NCBI GenBank assembly: GCA_965371445.1
Contig: CBDUYN010000086.1
Span: 1-41,156, forward strand
From: DASWIG01 sp965371445
Lineage (GTDB): Bacteria; Acidobacteriota; Thermoanaerobaculia; Multivoradales; J023
Direction of reading: 5' to 3'
Length of the DNA stretch: 41,156 nt
Shown here piece by piece: positions 7,652-14,626 of the stretch. A program made the position numbers and the translations under genes. Numbering within the stretch: the stretch's first letter is position 1; each line of letters starts with the position of its first letter. The notes beneath the pieces were generated by a model. The model worked only from the letters and a program-made list of their open reading frames with translations. It was not told the origin of the DNA and did not search any database.

Positions 7652-7711
7652 GCTACCCTTTCCGAGAACCCGCTACCTTTTCTACTCAGGCGAACCCACT
7701 ACCTTTTCTAC
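7652..7711. repeat. Three direct repeats of GCTACCTTTTCTAC
   Basis: Copies start at 7652 (imperfect), 7672 and 7698, each preceded by AACC or AACCC. Spacing is 20 and 26 bases. The stretch is clearly poorer in GC than the surroundings and lies upstream of the promoter of the gene at 7861. Iteron-like binding sites for a regulator are plausible. Confidence 0.5.
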
Positions 7712-7829
7712 CCAAGCAGATCGATAACGCCACCCACACCCGAACGAACGCCGCTTTCTACCAACATCGCCGATTCTCCTTCCCACGCTTCCCTGCAGAC
7801 CTCAGTAGCCCGCACTCGGCGCATCCGCC

Positions 7830-7851
7830 TATAATGGCGCGTCAAAGGAGG
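7830..7851 (+). promoter_or_regulatory. -10 element TATAAT and Shine-Dalgarno of the gene at 7861
   Basis: A consensus TATAAT (7830-7835) is followed by AAGGAGG (7845-7851), nine bases before ATG 7861. This is a strong signal set for a gene that is now a chimera. No clear -35 hexamer was seen. Confidence 0.55.
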
Positions 7852-7860
7852 ATATAGGGG

Positions 7861-8253
7861 ATGAGTTGGGGAAAAGCCGAAACGCTCATCGAACAGCGCC
7901 GCGCCGAGATGTGCCGCGACCCGCGCAGCACCATCGCTGCGCTCTACGGAGACCTCCGGCGGAAAGATCTACGACCGCGGGAGCGCACCCGACTTTTGGG
8001 CCTACTCGTCGCCGGCTACCGCCATACGGCCAATTGGGACCGAGCAGAGGCTGCCCTGGCCGAAGCTCTTTTGACCCAGGTCCAGGACCTGGGAGAGCAC
8101 GTGGTGATCACGCGCTCGGGGCGTCCGGCCGGGATCCTGCTCCCGGTCGACGAATACGACCCCTGCTGGAGACGCTCGACATCCTCGCGGGCCCGGAGAT
8201 GTCGAAAGCCGTTCGCCACGGGCTCCAGGAAGTCGCCGCGGGCGACCTGGTGA
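7861..8253 (+). pseudogene. Chimeric frame: TPR-like N-terminus joined to a piece of antitoxin gene
   Basis: The first 69 or so residues (MSWGKAETLIEQRRAEMCRD through ANWDRAEAALAEAL) look like the start of a helical, TPR-like protein and have their own promoter and Shine-Dalgarno sequence. At 8067 the sequence switches to a copy of the Phd antitoxin gene (matching 2044 onward), read in frame for about 25 residues (QVQDLGEHVVITRSGRPAG). One missing base near 8160 then throws it out of frame. The product is therefore a fusion that ends in nonsense. The original gene's remainder is not found in the window. Whether the chimera is expressed is unknown. Confidence 0.6.
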
Positions 8254-8300
8254 GCCACGAAGCGCTGTGGGATGAGCTGGACGATCCGGTACGCGGCTAG
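8067..8300 (+). pseudogene. Frameshifted partial copy of the Phd/YefM antitoxin gene
   Basis: The 234 bases align with 2044-2278 (235 bases) with few substitutions. There is one deleted base (CGACCCCTGCTGG here, CGAGGGGCTGCTGG there). The first 15 codons of the antitoxin and the whole toxin gene beyond the shared stop are missing. The copy ends with the 43-bp repeat, eight bases from the 3' end of the convergent retropepsin gene. Confidence 0.8.
8258..8300 (+). repeat. 43-bp direct repeat, copy 2
   Basis: Identical to 2236-2278 and 10164-10206. Homology to the intact toxin-antitoxin operon stops at its last base. Confidence 0.9.
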
Positions 8301-8307
8301 TCGGCGT

Positions 8308-8850
8308 TCAGGAGCTCAGAGCATTCAAAATCTGATCACGTCGCCGGCGGTTTGCAGAGTCTTCCGGGGCAAGGATCGAGAAGTTGCGACCTTCTCCATT
8401 GATGACGACCAACAGGCCATGCTCAGAGAGGAAGTCTCTGCCCAGCAAGAGATCTTCATAACCGGGCAAAGGAGCGGTAGTATCCTCCGGTCCATAATCC
8501 TGCTCAAAGAGCCAGACGGGTCTCCGGGGTGCGCCCAGGGGTCCGCCCCATTTGTCGATGGAGATCTGGATCTGTTCCAAGATCCTGCCCTCAGGATCGA
8601 CCCAGGGCGTTGGTTCCGCAGAAATGTTTTCCGTGGCCTGCTCCGAGATCCATCGTCGGCTGATCACGGTATGATCGGCGCCAGGATCGAGAAATGCCTC
8701 GGCTTGCAGGGACGCGCCACCCAGCCAGTCTTCAAACGCGATACGGACTTCAAAGACAAGCCCCTGCGACGACTCGGCGCCGGCATGCTCAGGGTTGATC
8801 TTCTGGTGATAGTTGGCCACGCGATAACGTTGGCCATGAAGGACGATCAT
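8308..8850 (-). CDS. Retropepsin-like aspartic protease domain protein
   Basis: The 180-residue protein shows the two signatures of a single-domain retropepsin-like protease. The first is FLDPGADHTVIS, with Asp55 in the place of the catalytic D-(T/S)-G-A. The second is YEDLLLGRDFLSEHGLLVVI at about 131-150, which matches the (I/L)LGRDFL motif preceding the second strand. The Thr/Ser after the Asp is a Pro here, which is unusual and may affect activity. Retropepsins act as dimers; substrates of bacterial stand-alone members are unknown. The gene follows the ribbon-helix-helix gene with a 1-base gap, so they are almost surely one operon. Its 3' end abuts the antitoxin scar. Confidence 0.7.
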   Translation of the reverse strand: MIVLHGQRYRVANYHQKINPEHAGAESSQGLVFEVRIAFEDWLGGASLQAEAFLDPGADHTVISRRWISEQATENISAEPTPWVDPEGRILEQIQISIDKWGGPLGAPRRPVWLFEQDYGPEDTTAPLPGYEDLLLGRDFLSEHGLLVVINGEGRNFSILAPEDSANRRRRDQILNALSS

Positions 8851-8851
8851 A

Positions 8852-9214
8852 TCAGGCTCTGGGGCGTCGAGTCAGCGTGCGGCCCCGAAGGATCGGTCGA
8901 GGCTGGCGGGGAAGATCGGGATCCACCATTACCGGCGACGCCGTCGCCCCCTTTGCAAATGCCTGCTTGAAGGCGCGTCCGGCCTCCGTCCGGTCGGTGG
9001 TGTGGTGGATCACGCGCTCGCCGACGAGGACGACGTACTCCCCCGGATATCGGCTCGCCAATTGATACTGCCTTTGCGGCAGCGGCTCCTCCTTGTGCAA
9101 CCGGTGCACGACAGCCTGCCGAGCCCAGTCTGAAGGCGTCACGGCGTCGCGGTCGGCGGCCTTGCTCAGCGCTTGAGCGGTGTCGTCGTCAAGTTGGATG
9201 GCAACTTGGGGCAT
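8852..9214 (-). CDS. Ribbon-helix-helix protein with DUF5678-like C-terminal domain
   Basis: The N-terminal half (MPQVAIQLDDDTAQALSKAA, then TPSDWARQAVVHRL) has the strand-helix-helix pattern of ribbon-helix-helix DNA-binding proteins. The C-terminal half (YPGEYVVLVGERVIHHTTD, then AGRAFKQAFAKG) resembles the DUF5678 domain. GGAGG lies in the leader. The stop codon is one base from the start of the retropepsin gene, so the pair is co-transcribed. The layout recalls a toxin-antitoxin or regulator-effector module, with a DNA-binding partner before a protease; this function is inference. The length of 120 residues fits such small two-domain proteins. Confidence 0.6.
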   Translation of the reverse strand: MPQVAIQLDDDTAQALSKAADRDAVTPSDWARQAVVHRLHKEEPLPQRQYQLASRYPGEYVVLVGERVIHHTTDRTEAGRAFKQAFAKGATASPVMVDPDLPRQPRPILRGRTLTRRPRA

Positions 9215-9246
9215 GGCGTCCTCAATGACCTCCGGAACAAGGGTAG

Positions 9247-9262
9247 CATGCCCGTGGGCATG
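9247..9262. other. Palindrome CATGCCCGTGGGCATG
   Basis: Seven-base arms CATGCCC/GGGCATG around a 2-base loop, about 35 bases upstream of the ribbon-helix-helix start. It could be an operator for that protein. Confidence 0.35.
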
Positions 9263-9290
9263 GGCTCAAGGACATGGCACCCTCGGAATC

Positions 9291-9307
9291 GGCAGGCGAA
9301 GCCTGCC
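9291..9307 (-). terminator. GGCAGGC/GCCTGCC hairpin after an exported-protein remnant
   Basis: Perfect 7-base arms with a 3-base loop lie directly after the stop codon of the remnant at 9308. No T-run follows on the minus strand. Hairpins of this sequence are often seen as scattered repeats in high-GC genomes. Confidence 0.4.
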
Positions 9308-9554
9308 CTACGGCACCAAGCCCACCGACGACGACCACCGCGTCACGTCGCCCGACTCGAAGCCGTCGCTGAAGATGGCGCCGTGCTCCGTACAGAAGAC
9401 GAGGAAGTCCTCCAGGACGTCGGCCCGCGCCGTCGCCGTCGGAATCGCCTCGAGGCCGAAGCCCCAGAAGCTCGTCGCGTAGACGCTCGTCCACTTGGCG
9501 ATCCCCGCGTCGCCCTGGTCGCCCTCCCTGTAGAGCCTCGCCGCCCTCCCACGG
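9308..9554 (-). pseudogene. C-terminal remnant of an exported protein
   Basis: This frame is open after a stop codon and has no start codon. It reads GRAARLYREGDQGDAGIAKW, then TSFWGFGLEAIPTATARADV and ends IFSDGFESGDVTRWSS. The middle resembles the C-terminal strand-helix of secreted peptidase-associated domains (GFG-E-I followed by an R-x-D-VL helix). The GFESGD tail is a common C-terminal ending of exported proteins in this kind of bacterium. Codon use is normal (third position G/C). The N-terminal catalytic part is absent, so this is a fragment left by rearrangement; the parent protein cannot be named. Confidence 0.5.
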
Positions 9555-9634
9555 TTCTAGGTCCGGCCGGTCGACTGGGCCAGGCGTGGAACGTACGCCG
9601 TCGACGAGAACGCCGGCCTTCCGGTGGGGGCGTC

Positions 9635-9847
9635 TCAGAGCAGGCTTTTGAACTGCTCGACCGTTAGGCCTGCGTCTTTCGCGATCCCACCCATGGTGTA
9701 AGCGTTCACCGGGTTGGCGCGGGGTATCGTCACGATCCTGGCACCGTCGGACATGACGACGTGTTTGCCTTGCCGGACGATCCGGAATCCTGCTTTCTCG
9801 AGGGCCGCGACCGCCCGTTGGTGGGGGATGTCGTGGATCTTGGGCAC
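9635..9847 (-). CDS. hicA: HicA-type mRNA interferase toxin
   Basis: The 70-residue protein from GTG 9847 has the dsRBD-like HicA fold pattern: RAVAALEKAGFRIVRQGKHVVM with the catalytic His29 after GK, then ARIVTIPRANPVNAYTMGGI and AKDAGLTVEQFKSLL. HicA toxins cleave mRNA and are neutralised by HicB. The GTG start was chosen because it lies 20 bases after the hicB stop and gives the standard length; the frame has no ATG there and extends uselessly upstream. The gene order is hicB then hicA. The module appears intact, unlike most of its neighbours. Confidence 0.85.
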   Translation of the reverse strand: MPKIHDIPHQRAVAALEKAGFRIVRQGKHVVMSDGARIVTIPRANPVNAYTMGGIAKDAGLTVEQFKSLL

Positions 9848-9867
9848 GGGCTGGACGGTGGCTTGGG

Positions 9868-10065
9868 CTACACGGCCACTTCGACCTCGCGGAGCGCCGT
9901 CTCTTGCGAGATCTCGTCGATGGCCGCCAGGTACTCGCGAATGGCGTCGCGGATGTTCGCCAGGGCATCGGCCTCCGTAGCCCCCTGAGACCAGCACCCG
10001 GGCAGGCCCGGGACCGAAATGCTGACGCCTTCCTCGGTCTCGTGAAGAGCGACTTTGTACTTCAC
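9868..10065 (-). CDS. hicB: HicB-type antitoxin
   Basis: The 65-residue protein from GTG 10065 reads KYKVALHETEEGVSISVPGL, then GCWSQGATEADALANIRDAI and REYLAAI. This is the partially degraded RNase H-like fold of short HicB proteins (PGLPGCWSQG-T--EAL-NI-EAI). GGAGG lies just upstream of the GTG. The ATG at 10119 would add 18 residues not found in the family. No DNA-binding C-terminal domain is present, as is common in short HicB forms. It is transcribed together with hicA. Confidence 0.85.
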   Translation of the reverse strand: MKYKVALHETEEGVSISVPGLPGCWSQGATEADALANIRDAIREYLAAIDEISQETALREVEVAV

Positions 10066-10128
10066 ACCTGGTCCTCCATGGCTTGCGGGCCGACGCGGCT
10101 CGACCGCTCTGGTCATCATACCTCAGAA

Positions 10129-10206
10129 TTGGGCCGTGGCCTCCGGCATGAGGCCCTGGTCTTCGAAGCGCTGTGGGATGAGCTGGACGATCCGGTACGC
10201 GGCTAG
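10129..10206 (+). pseudogene. Scar of the Phd/RelE-type operon (upstream tag plus last 43 bases)
   Basis: TTGGGCCGTGGCCTCCG at 10129-10145 repeats 1919-1935, which lies before the intact antitoxin operon. After 18 unrelated bases comes the 43-bp repeat (10164-10206), identical to 2236-2278. The whole body of the antitoxin gene is gone. The scar ends 12 bases before the 3' end of the VWA pseudogene. Confidence 0.75.
10164..10206 (+). repeat. 43-bp direct repeat, copy 3
   Basis: Identical to 2236-2278 and 8258-8300. Downstream sequence is unrelated to either of the other copies. Confidence 0.9.
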
Positions 10207-10218
10207 GGTGCACCGAGG

Positions 10219-11550
10219 TCAGGAAGACGCCCCCGGCTCGCCCTGCGACGCCTCGTCGAGGTGGACGTCCACCTTCAGAAACGAAGCCGTCCTGGCGACG
10301 TCGTCCCAGACGCCGACGGCCAACTTGTACTCGCCCGGTGGCAGCTCGATGCGTACTCCGATACGAACCTTTGCCGGGCCCGGCGCCGAAGGATCAAGAG
10401 GCGCTCGGATCACCAGCTCTTTCTTGCGGATCTCGATCTTGCGTCCTCTCTTGTTGGGCGCGGCGATCACCAACGTCAGCTTTCCCCGGCGCTCGTCCTC
10501 ACCGGGCAGGAGCACGAGCTCCTCGATCGGAACGCGCACCTCGATCGGCAACACCACCCGGCCCCGGGTTCCCGGCGTCGGCTCGCCGCGATGGACGCTC
10601 GCTTTGAGCGGGTTTTTGGCGACCCCGAAAAGCACGGTACCGAGCGCTTTTTCGGCGAGCCGGCGCTCGTCCTCTTTGTGCAGGAAGCTACGGCGGTAGC
10701 GCAGCTCCGTCTTGGGACGGCCCGGCAGCTTGACCGAGATCCTGTGCGTCCGGCCCGCCGCCGGGTGCGAAGGCGCAAAGCCCAACGAGTAATACCTGGT
10801 GGTTTCCTCGCCGATTTTCTCAAGGTCTCTCGCGAAGTAGTTGGCGTTTAGAACCGCCTTGCCGCCGGTCTCGTGGGCGATGAAGAAAAGCGGGCTCTGG
10901 AGGTTGGCGATGCGGATCTGGTCGTTCAACGCGGACGGCCTGTGCTCGATCGAGGCGTAGGCCGCCGAGGCGCTCGAGAAGCTGCGCAGGCCGGCCGCTT
11001 CGAGGCTGTAGAACGTGACGCGGTTGGCGTTGGCGCTCTCGACGAGGTCGTCAAAAAGACGCAGGCTCTCGAAGCGCAGGCCCCGGCGCTGGTGGGAGGG
11101 AGAGAACGCCTGCTCGGGACAGAGCTCTTCGAAGAAGTGGTGCAGGTCGAGACCGCCCTGCTGCTCGATGCCGTCGCTGACGTAGAGGAGGCTCTTCCTT
11201 CCCTCGAAGCTGCCGAGGCCGCTGACCACGTTCTCCAGGGCGCCGAGCGTGTCGCGCCGCTCGGCGTCGACATCGCGCCGTAGACGTCGACGCGGGCGAT
11301 GGCGAGCGGCAGACAGCCGCAGGGGTCGCCGTCCCTGCGCCCCGTGCCTGTAGACGAGCCGCCGTCTCTGTCGGACCCACTCTGCGGGCAGTTGAGCAGC
11401 ATCTGGAGGGCCTCGGAACACGCGGCGCGGCGCGCCAGCCGACGGTGGATGCCGAGCGCCGGCAGCTCCGCGGCCTCGGCCAGCGCGTCGCGCGGCGCCT
11501 CGCGGTCCCGCGTAAACGGCCAGCCGCTGAGCAGAACAAGCGGCTTGCTT
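10219..11550 (-). pseudogene. VWFA-related domain protein, 5'-truncated and frameshifted
   Basis: The downstream frame (about 11270 to 10219) reads TLGALENVVSGLGSFEGRKS, LLYVSDGIEQQGGLDL, NRVTFYSLEAAGLRSF and HETGGKAVLNANYF, then RYYSLGFAPSHPAAGRTHRI and a beta-rich tail. This is the VWFA-related protein type common in Acidobacteriota. The 5' part lies in another frame (KPLVLLSGWPFTRDREAPRD through LPLAIARVDVYGA), so a frameshift sits near 11265-11285. In that frame homology begins right at the edge of the 37-bp palindrome (11551-11587); the signal peptide and first VWA strand are lost. Intact members are exported and of unclear function. The 3' end touches the antitoxin scar. Confidence 0.65.
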
Positions 11551-11587
11551 ATTCACGCCATGAATGATTATCATTCATGACGTGAAT
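11551..11587. promoter_or_regulatory. 37-bp near-perfect palindrome between the VWA remnant and the ATPase gene
   Basis: ATTCACG, one unpaired base, CATGAATGAT, central T, ATCATTCATG, one base, CGTGAAT: 18-base arms with one mismatch. It is A/T-rich in a G/C-rich setting. The core AATGATTATCATT equals the centre of a Fur box, although the outer bases differ. The first codons of the ATPase frame lie inside it. Confidence 0.7.
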
Positions 11588-12810
11588 GATTCTCCAGGCT
11601 ATCTCCCGCGCTGCCTCGAACCGCTCGTCCGGAAGGTGCTGACGTCCTTCCCGGTCGTCGTGGTGACCGGCGCCCGCCAGACCGGTAAGAGCACGCTGGT
11701 ACGCCATCTGGCGGCGGAAAGCGGCCACGAGTACCTCACCCTCGACGACCTGGAGACCCTGGACCGCGCCCGACGCGAGCCCGACGCCCTGGTACGAAGC
11801 GCCGATCGCCTGATCCTCGACGAGGTCCAGCGCTCGCCGGACCTCCTCCTGGCGGTGAAACGCTGCATCGACGAGAAGCGTGTGCCGGGCCGCTTCATCC
11901 TCACCGGATCGCCAACCTGCTCCTCCTCCACCGCGTCTCGGAGACGCTGGCGGGTCGGGCCGTCCACCTGACGCTCTGGCCCTTGACCCGGCGCGAGCGG
12001 CTCGGCCAGGGCACGGCCGGCAACTGGACCCGGCTCTTCGAGACGCCCGCCGAGTCCTGGGACGAAGCGCTCCGCGACGAAGCACCGTCCTCGGAAAGCT
12101 GGCGGGACGCCGCGCGTCGCGGCGGCTATCCGGTGCCGGCCCTCCTCCCGGACGCGGAGGAGCGCACCCTGTGGCACGCCGGCTACACCCAGACCTACCT
12201 GGAGCGGGACCTCCAGGACATCCAGGCGGTGGCGTCGCTCGTCGACTTCCGGCGCCTGATGCGTGCCGCCTGCCTGCGGCTGGGAAACCTCGTCAACCAG
12301 ACGGAGATCGGCCGCGACGTCGGTCTCTCGCAGCCGACCGTCCACCGCCACCTGGGGCTGCTCGAAGCGTCGTACCAACTGGTTCGGTTGCCGACCTATG
12401 CCGTCAGCCGTACGAAGCGTCTGATCAAGACGCCGAAGCTCTACTGGTCCGACACCGCCCTGGCGCTCCACCTCTCAGGGGAGCCGGAGCCCCAGGGCGC
12501 GCATCTGGAAAACCTCCTCTTGACCGATCTCCTGGCCTGGCGTTCGACGCTGGTTCAGGCACCGGAGATCCTCTTCTGGCGCACGGCCGGCGGCGAAGAG
12601 GTGGACCTGGTCGTCGAGTGGCGGGGAAAGCTCTTGCCGATCGAGGTCAAGTCCTCGGCTCGGCCACGCCTGCGTGACACGAAGGCGCTCGCGAGCCTTC
12701 GTGAAGAGTACGCCGACAAAGCCCTTCCGGGGCTTCTGGTCCACGGGGGCGAGGAGATTCGATGGCTCGCGGACGGAATTCTGGCGGCGCCCTGGTGGGC
12801 TCTCGTCTGA
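11564..12810 (+). pseudogene. AAA ATPase with DUF4143 domain, one-base deletion
   Basis: The first frame holds the AAA motifs: PVVVVTGARQTGKSTLVRHL (Walker A), RLILDEVQRSPDLLL (Walker B) and RFILTGS. There the frame breaks. Adding one G at about 11910 restores ANLLLLHRVSETLAGRAVHL and the second long frame to 12810. That part contains a winged-helix segment (TEIGRDVGLSQPTVHRHLGL) and the DUF4143 C-terminus with a PD-(D/E)XK-like EEVDLVVEWRGKLLPIEVKS. The family is widespread in accessory DNA and of unclear function. The start may be ATG 11564, inside the palindrome, or the GTG at 11582. A sequencing error cannot be excluded. Confidence 0.75.
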
Positions 12811-12913
12811 CTCGACTCGGCGCGACGCGACGCCGTTGCGTATACACTCGCCGCTCCCTGTACCGGGGGACGCAAGGAGCCCACTCGACACCAACACCTC
12901 GACGGAGCGAGAC

Positions 12914-13792
12914 ATGACCGAGTACGTGACCGGAGTCATCGGCGGCAGCGGCCTCTACGCCATGGAGGCCTTGAAGGTCCACGAGCAACGCCACATCGAC
13001 ACCCCCTTCGGAGAGCCCTCGGGTCCCTTCGTCCTGGGCGCGATCGAGGGCCACCCGGTGGCATTCCTGGCCCGCCACGGCAAGGGCCACCGCCTGATGC
13101 CCACCGAGCTCAACTACCGCGCCAACATCTTCGCCATGAAGCTCGTCGGCGCCAAGCGGATCCTCGCCATCTCCGCCGTCGGCTCGATGAAGGAGGAGTA
13201 CGCGCCGACCCACATCGTCGTCCCCGACCAGTTCGTCGACCGCACCCGTCACCGCGTCGACACCTTCTTCGGCGACGGGCTCGTGGCCCACGTGTCGCTC
13301 GCCGACCCGGTGTGCCCGGTCCTCGCCAAGCAGCTCGCCGACGCCACCGAGGCCGCCGGCGGCACCGTCCACCGCGGCGGCACGTACATCTGCATGGAAG
13401 GGCCGCAGTTCTCGACCCGCGCCGAGTCGAACGTCTACCGCCAGTGGGGCGTCGACGTCATCGGCATGACGAACCTCCAGGAGGCGCGGCTGGCCCGGGA
13501 GGCCGAGATCTGCTACTCGACGCTCGCCATGGTCACCGACTACGACTGTTGGCACGAGAGCGAGGAGGATGTTACGGTCGAGGCCGTGATCGCCGTGCTG
13601 CACCAGAACGCGGCCCTGGCCCAGGAGGTGGTGAGGCACGTGGTCGCAGGCGAGATGGACGACGGCGGCTGCTCCTGCGGCTCGGCGCTCCAAACGGCCC
13701 TCATCACCGATCGGTCGACGATCCCGACCGCGACCCTGAAACGCCTGGCGCCGATCGTCGGCAAGTACCTCGAGATCCCCCAGGGGGACTAG
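12914..13792 (+). CDS. mtnP: S-methyl-5'-thioadenosine phosphorylase
   Basis: The 292-residue enzyme would split methylthioadenosine with phosphate into adenine and methylthioribose-1-phosphate, in methionine salvage. Visible signatures are VIGGSGLYAM at the N-terminus, FLARHGKGHRLMPTELNYRA, ISAVGSMKEEYAPTHIVVPD, ICMEGPQFSTRAESNVYRQW and the purine-binding VIGMTNLQEARLAREAEICY. The length agrees with the MTAP/PNP-2 family. The start at 12914 has GGAGCG upstream. The gene heads a run mtnP-surE-pcm-DedA-acyP-apt. Adenine released here is a substrate for apt at the end of the run, which makes functional sense of the cluster. Confidence 0.92.
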   Translation: MTEYVTGVIGGSGLYAMEALKVHEQRHIDTPFGEPSGPFVLGAIEGHPVAFLARHGKGHRLMPTELNYRANIFAMKLVGAKRILAISAVGSMKEEYAPTHIVVPDQFVDRTRHRVDTFFGDGLVAHVSLADPVCPVLAKQLADATEAAGGTVHRGGTYICMEGPQFSTRAESNVYRQWGVDVIGMTNLQEARLAREAEICYSTLAMVTDYDCWHESEEDVTVEAVIAVLHQNAALAQEVVRHVVAGEMDDGGCSCGSALQTALITDRSTIPTATLKRLAPIVGKYLEIPQGD

Positions 13793-13854
13793 CTTCCCGA
13801 CGCCATCCCCAAAGACGAGACATCCCGTCCGCGGGAGAAGGAGATCCTACGAAC

Positions 13855-14625
13855 GTGCGCATTCTCGTCACCAACGACGACGGCATCTACGCCGACGGCA
13901 TCCGTCACCTCGCCGCGGTGGCCGCGGAGCTCGGCGAGGTCGTGGTCGTGGCCCCGGACCGCGAGCAGAGCGCCTCCAGCCATTCGCTGACGCTCAACCA
14001 GCCGCTCCGGATGCGCCGGGTCGACGAGCGCTCCTACGCGGTCGACGGCACCCCGACCGACTGCGTCAACCTGGCCGTCCAGGGCCTCTTGAAAGACGGC
14101 CTCCCGGACCTGGTCCTCGCGGGGATCAACTACGGCTTGAACCTGGGCGACGACGTGACCTACTCGGGCACCGTCAGCGCCGCGTTCGAGGCCAACCTCC
14201 ACAACCTGCCGGGGATCGCCTTCAGCCAAAAGGTCGGCGAGGGCTTCTCTTTCGAGACCGCGGCCGAGCTCGTCCGCGGCGTCTTGAAAGAGGTCTTCGC
14301 CGAGGGGCTGAAGCCCGATTTGCTCTTGAACGTCAACCTCCCGATCCACCCGCGCGGCGGTGTCCGGCTGACTCGCCTCGGCCACCGCTTCTACCACCAG
14401 ACGGTGACCGAAAAGCTCGACCCCAAGGGCCGCAAGTACTTCTGGATCGGCGGCACTCCGGAGTGGGAAGAGGAGGAGGGGACCGACTACTCGGCGGTCG
14501 AGGCGGGCTACGTCTCGGTGACGCCGCTCCACCTCGACCTGACCGACTATCCGGGCTTGAAGCGTTACGCCCCGCTCGCCGAGAGGCTCCGCCACCTGGG
14601 TGCCGGTTTGGAGGAAGACGGCTGA
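13855..14625 (+). CDS. surE: 5'/3'-nucleotidase SurE
   Basis: The 256-residue protein starts from GTG with RILVTNDDGIYADGI (metal ligands Asp8 and Asp9), followed by VVVAPDREQSASSHSLTL (Ser39), VDGTPTDCVNLAVQGLL and LAGINYGLNLGDDVTYSGTV (Asn ligand). These are the SurE metal-dependent phosphatase signatures; the enzyme removes phosphate from nucleoside monophosphates. GTG 13855 is preceded by AAGGAG at 13838-13843. The next gene, pcm, begins one base after the stop; the surE-pcm pair is a classic arrangement linked to stationary-phase survival. Confidence 0.93.
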   Translation: MRILVTNDDGIYADGIRHLAAVAAELGEVVVVAPDREQSASSHSLTLNQPLRMRRVDERSYAVDGTPTDCVNLAVQGLLKDGLPDLVLAGINYGLNLGDDVTYSGTVSAAFEANLHNLPGIAFSQKVGEGFSFETAAELVRGVLKEVFAEGLKPDLLLNVNLPIHPRGGVRLTRLGHRFYHQTVTEKLDPKGRKYFWIGGTPEWEEEEGTDYSAVEAGYVSVTPLHLDLTDYPGLKRYAPLAERLRHLGAGLEEDG

Positions 14626-14626
14626 G

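Noticed and set aside
9222..9968. 248-codon minus-strand frame over the exported-protein remnant and hicA
   Set aside because: It is out of frame with hicA and with the remnant, and is Arg/Pro-rich.
2236..10206. Insertion sequence as explanation of the 43-base repeats
   Set aside because: There is no transposase gene, no terminal inverted repeats and no target duplication around the copies.
11557..11581. True Fur box
   Set aside because: Only the central 13 bases match the consensus; the outer bases differ and neither neighbour is an iron gene. Kept only as a resemblance.
11551..11587. Intrinsic terminator
   Set aside because: The palindrome has no following T-run and overlaps the start of a gene frame, so an operator or insertion boundary fits better.
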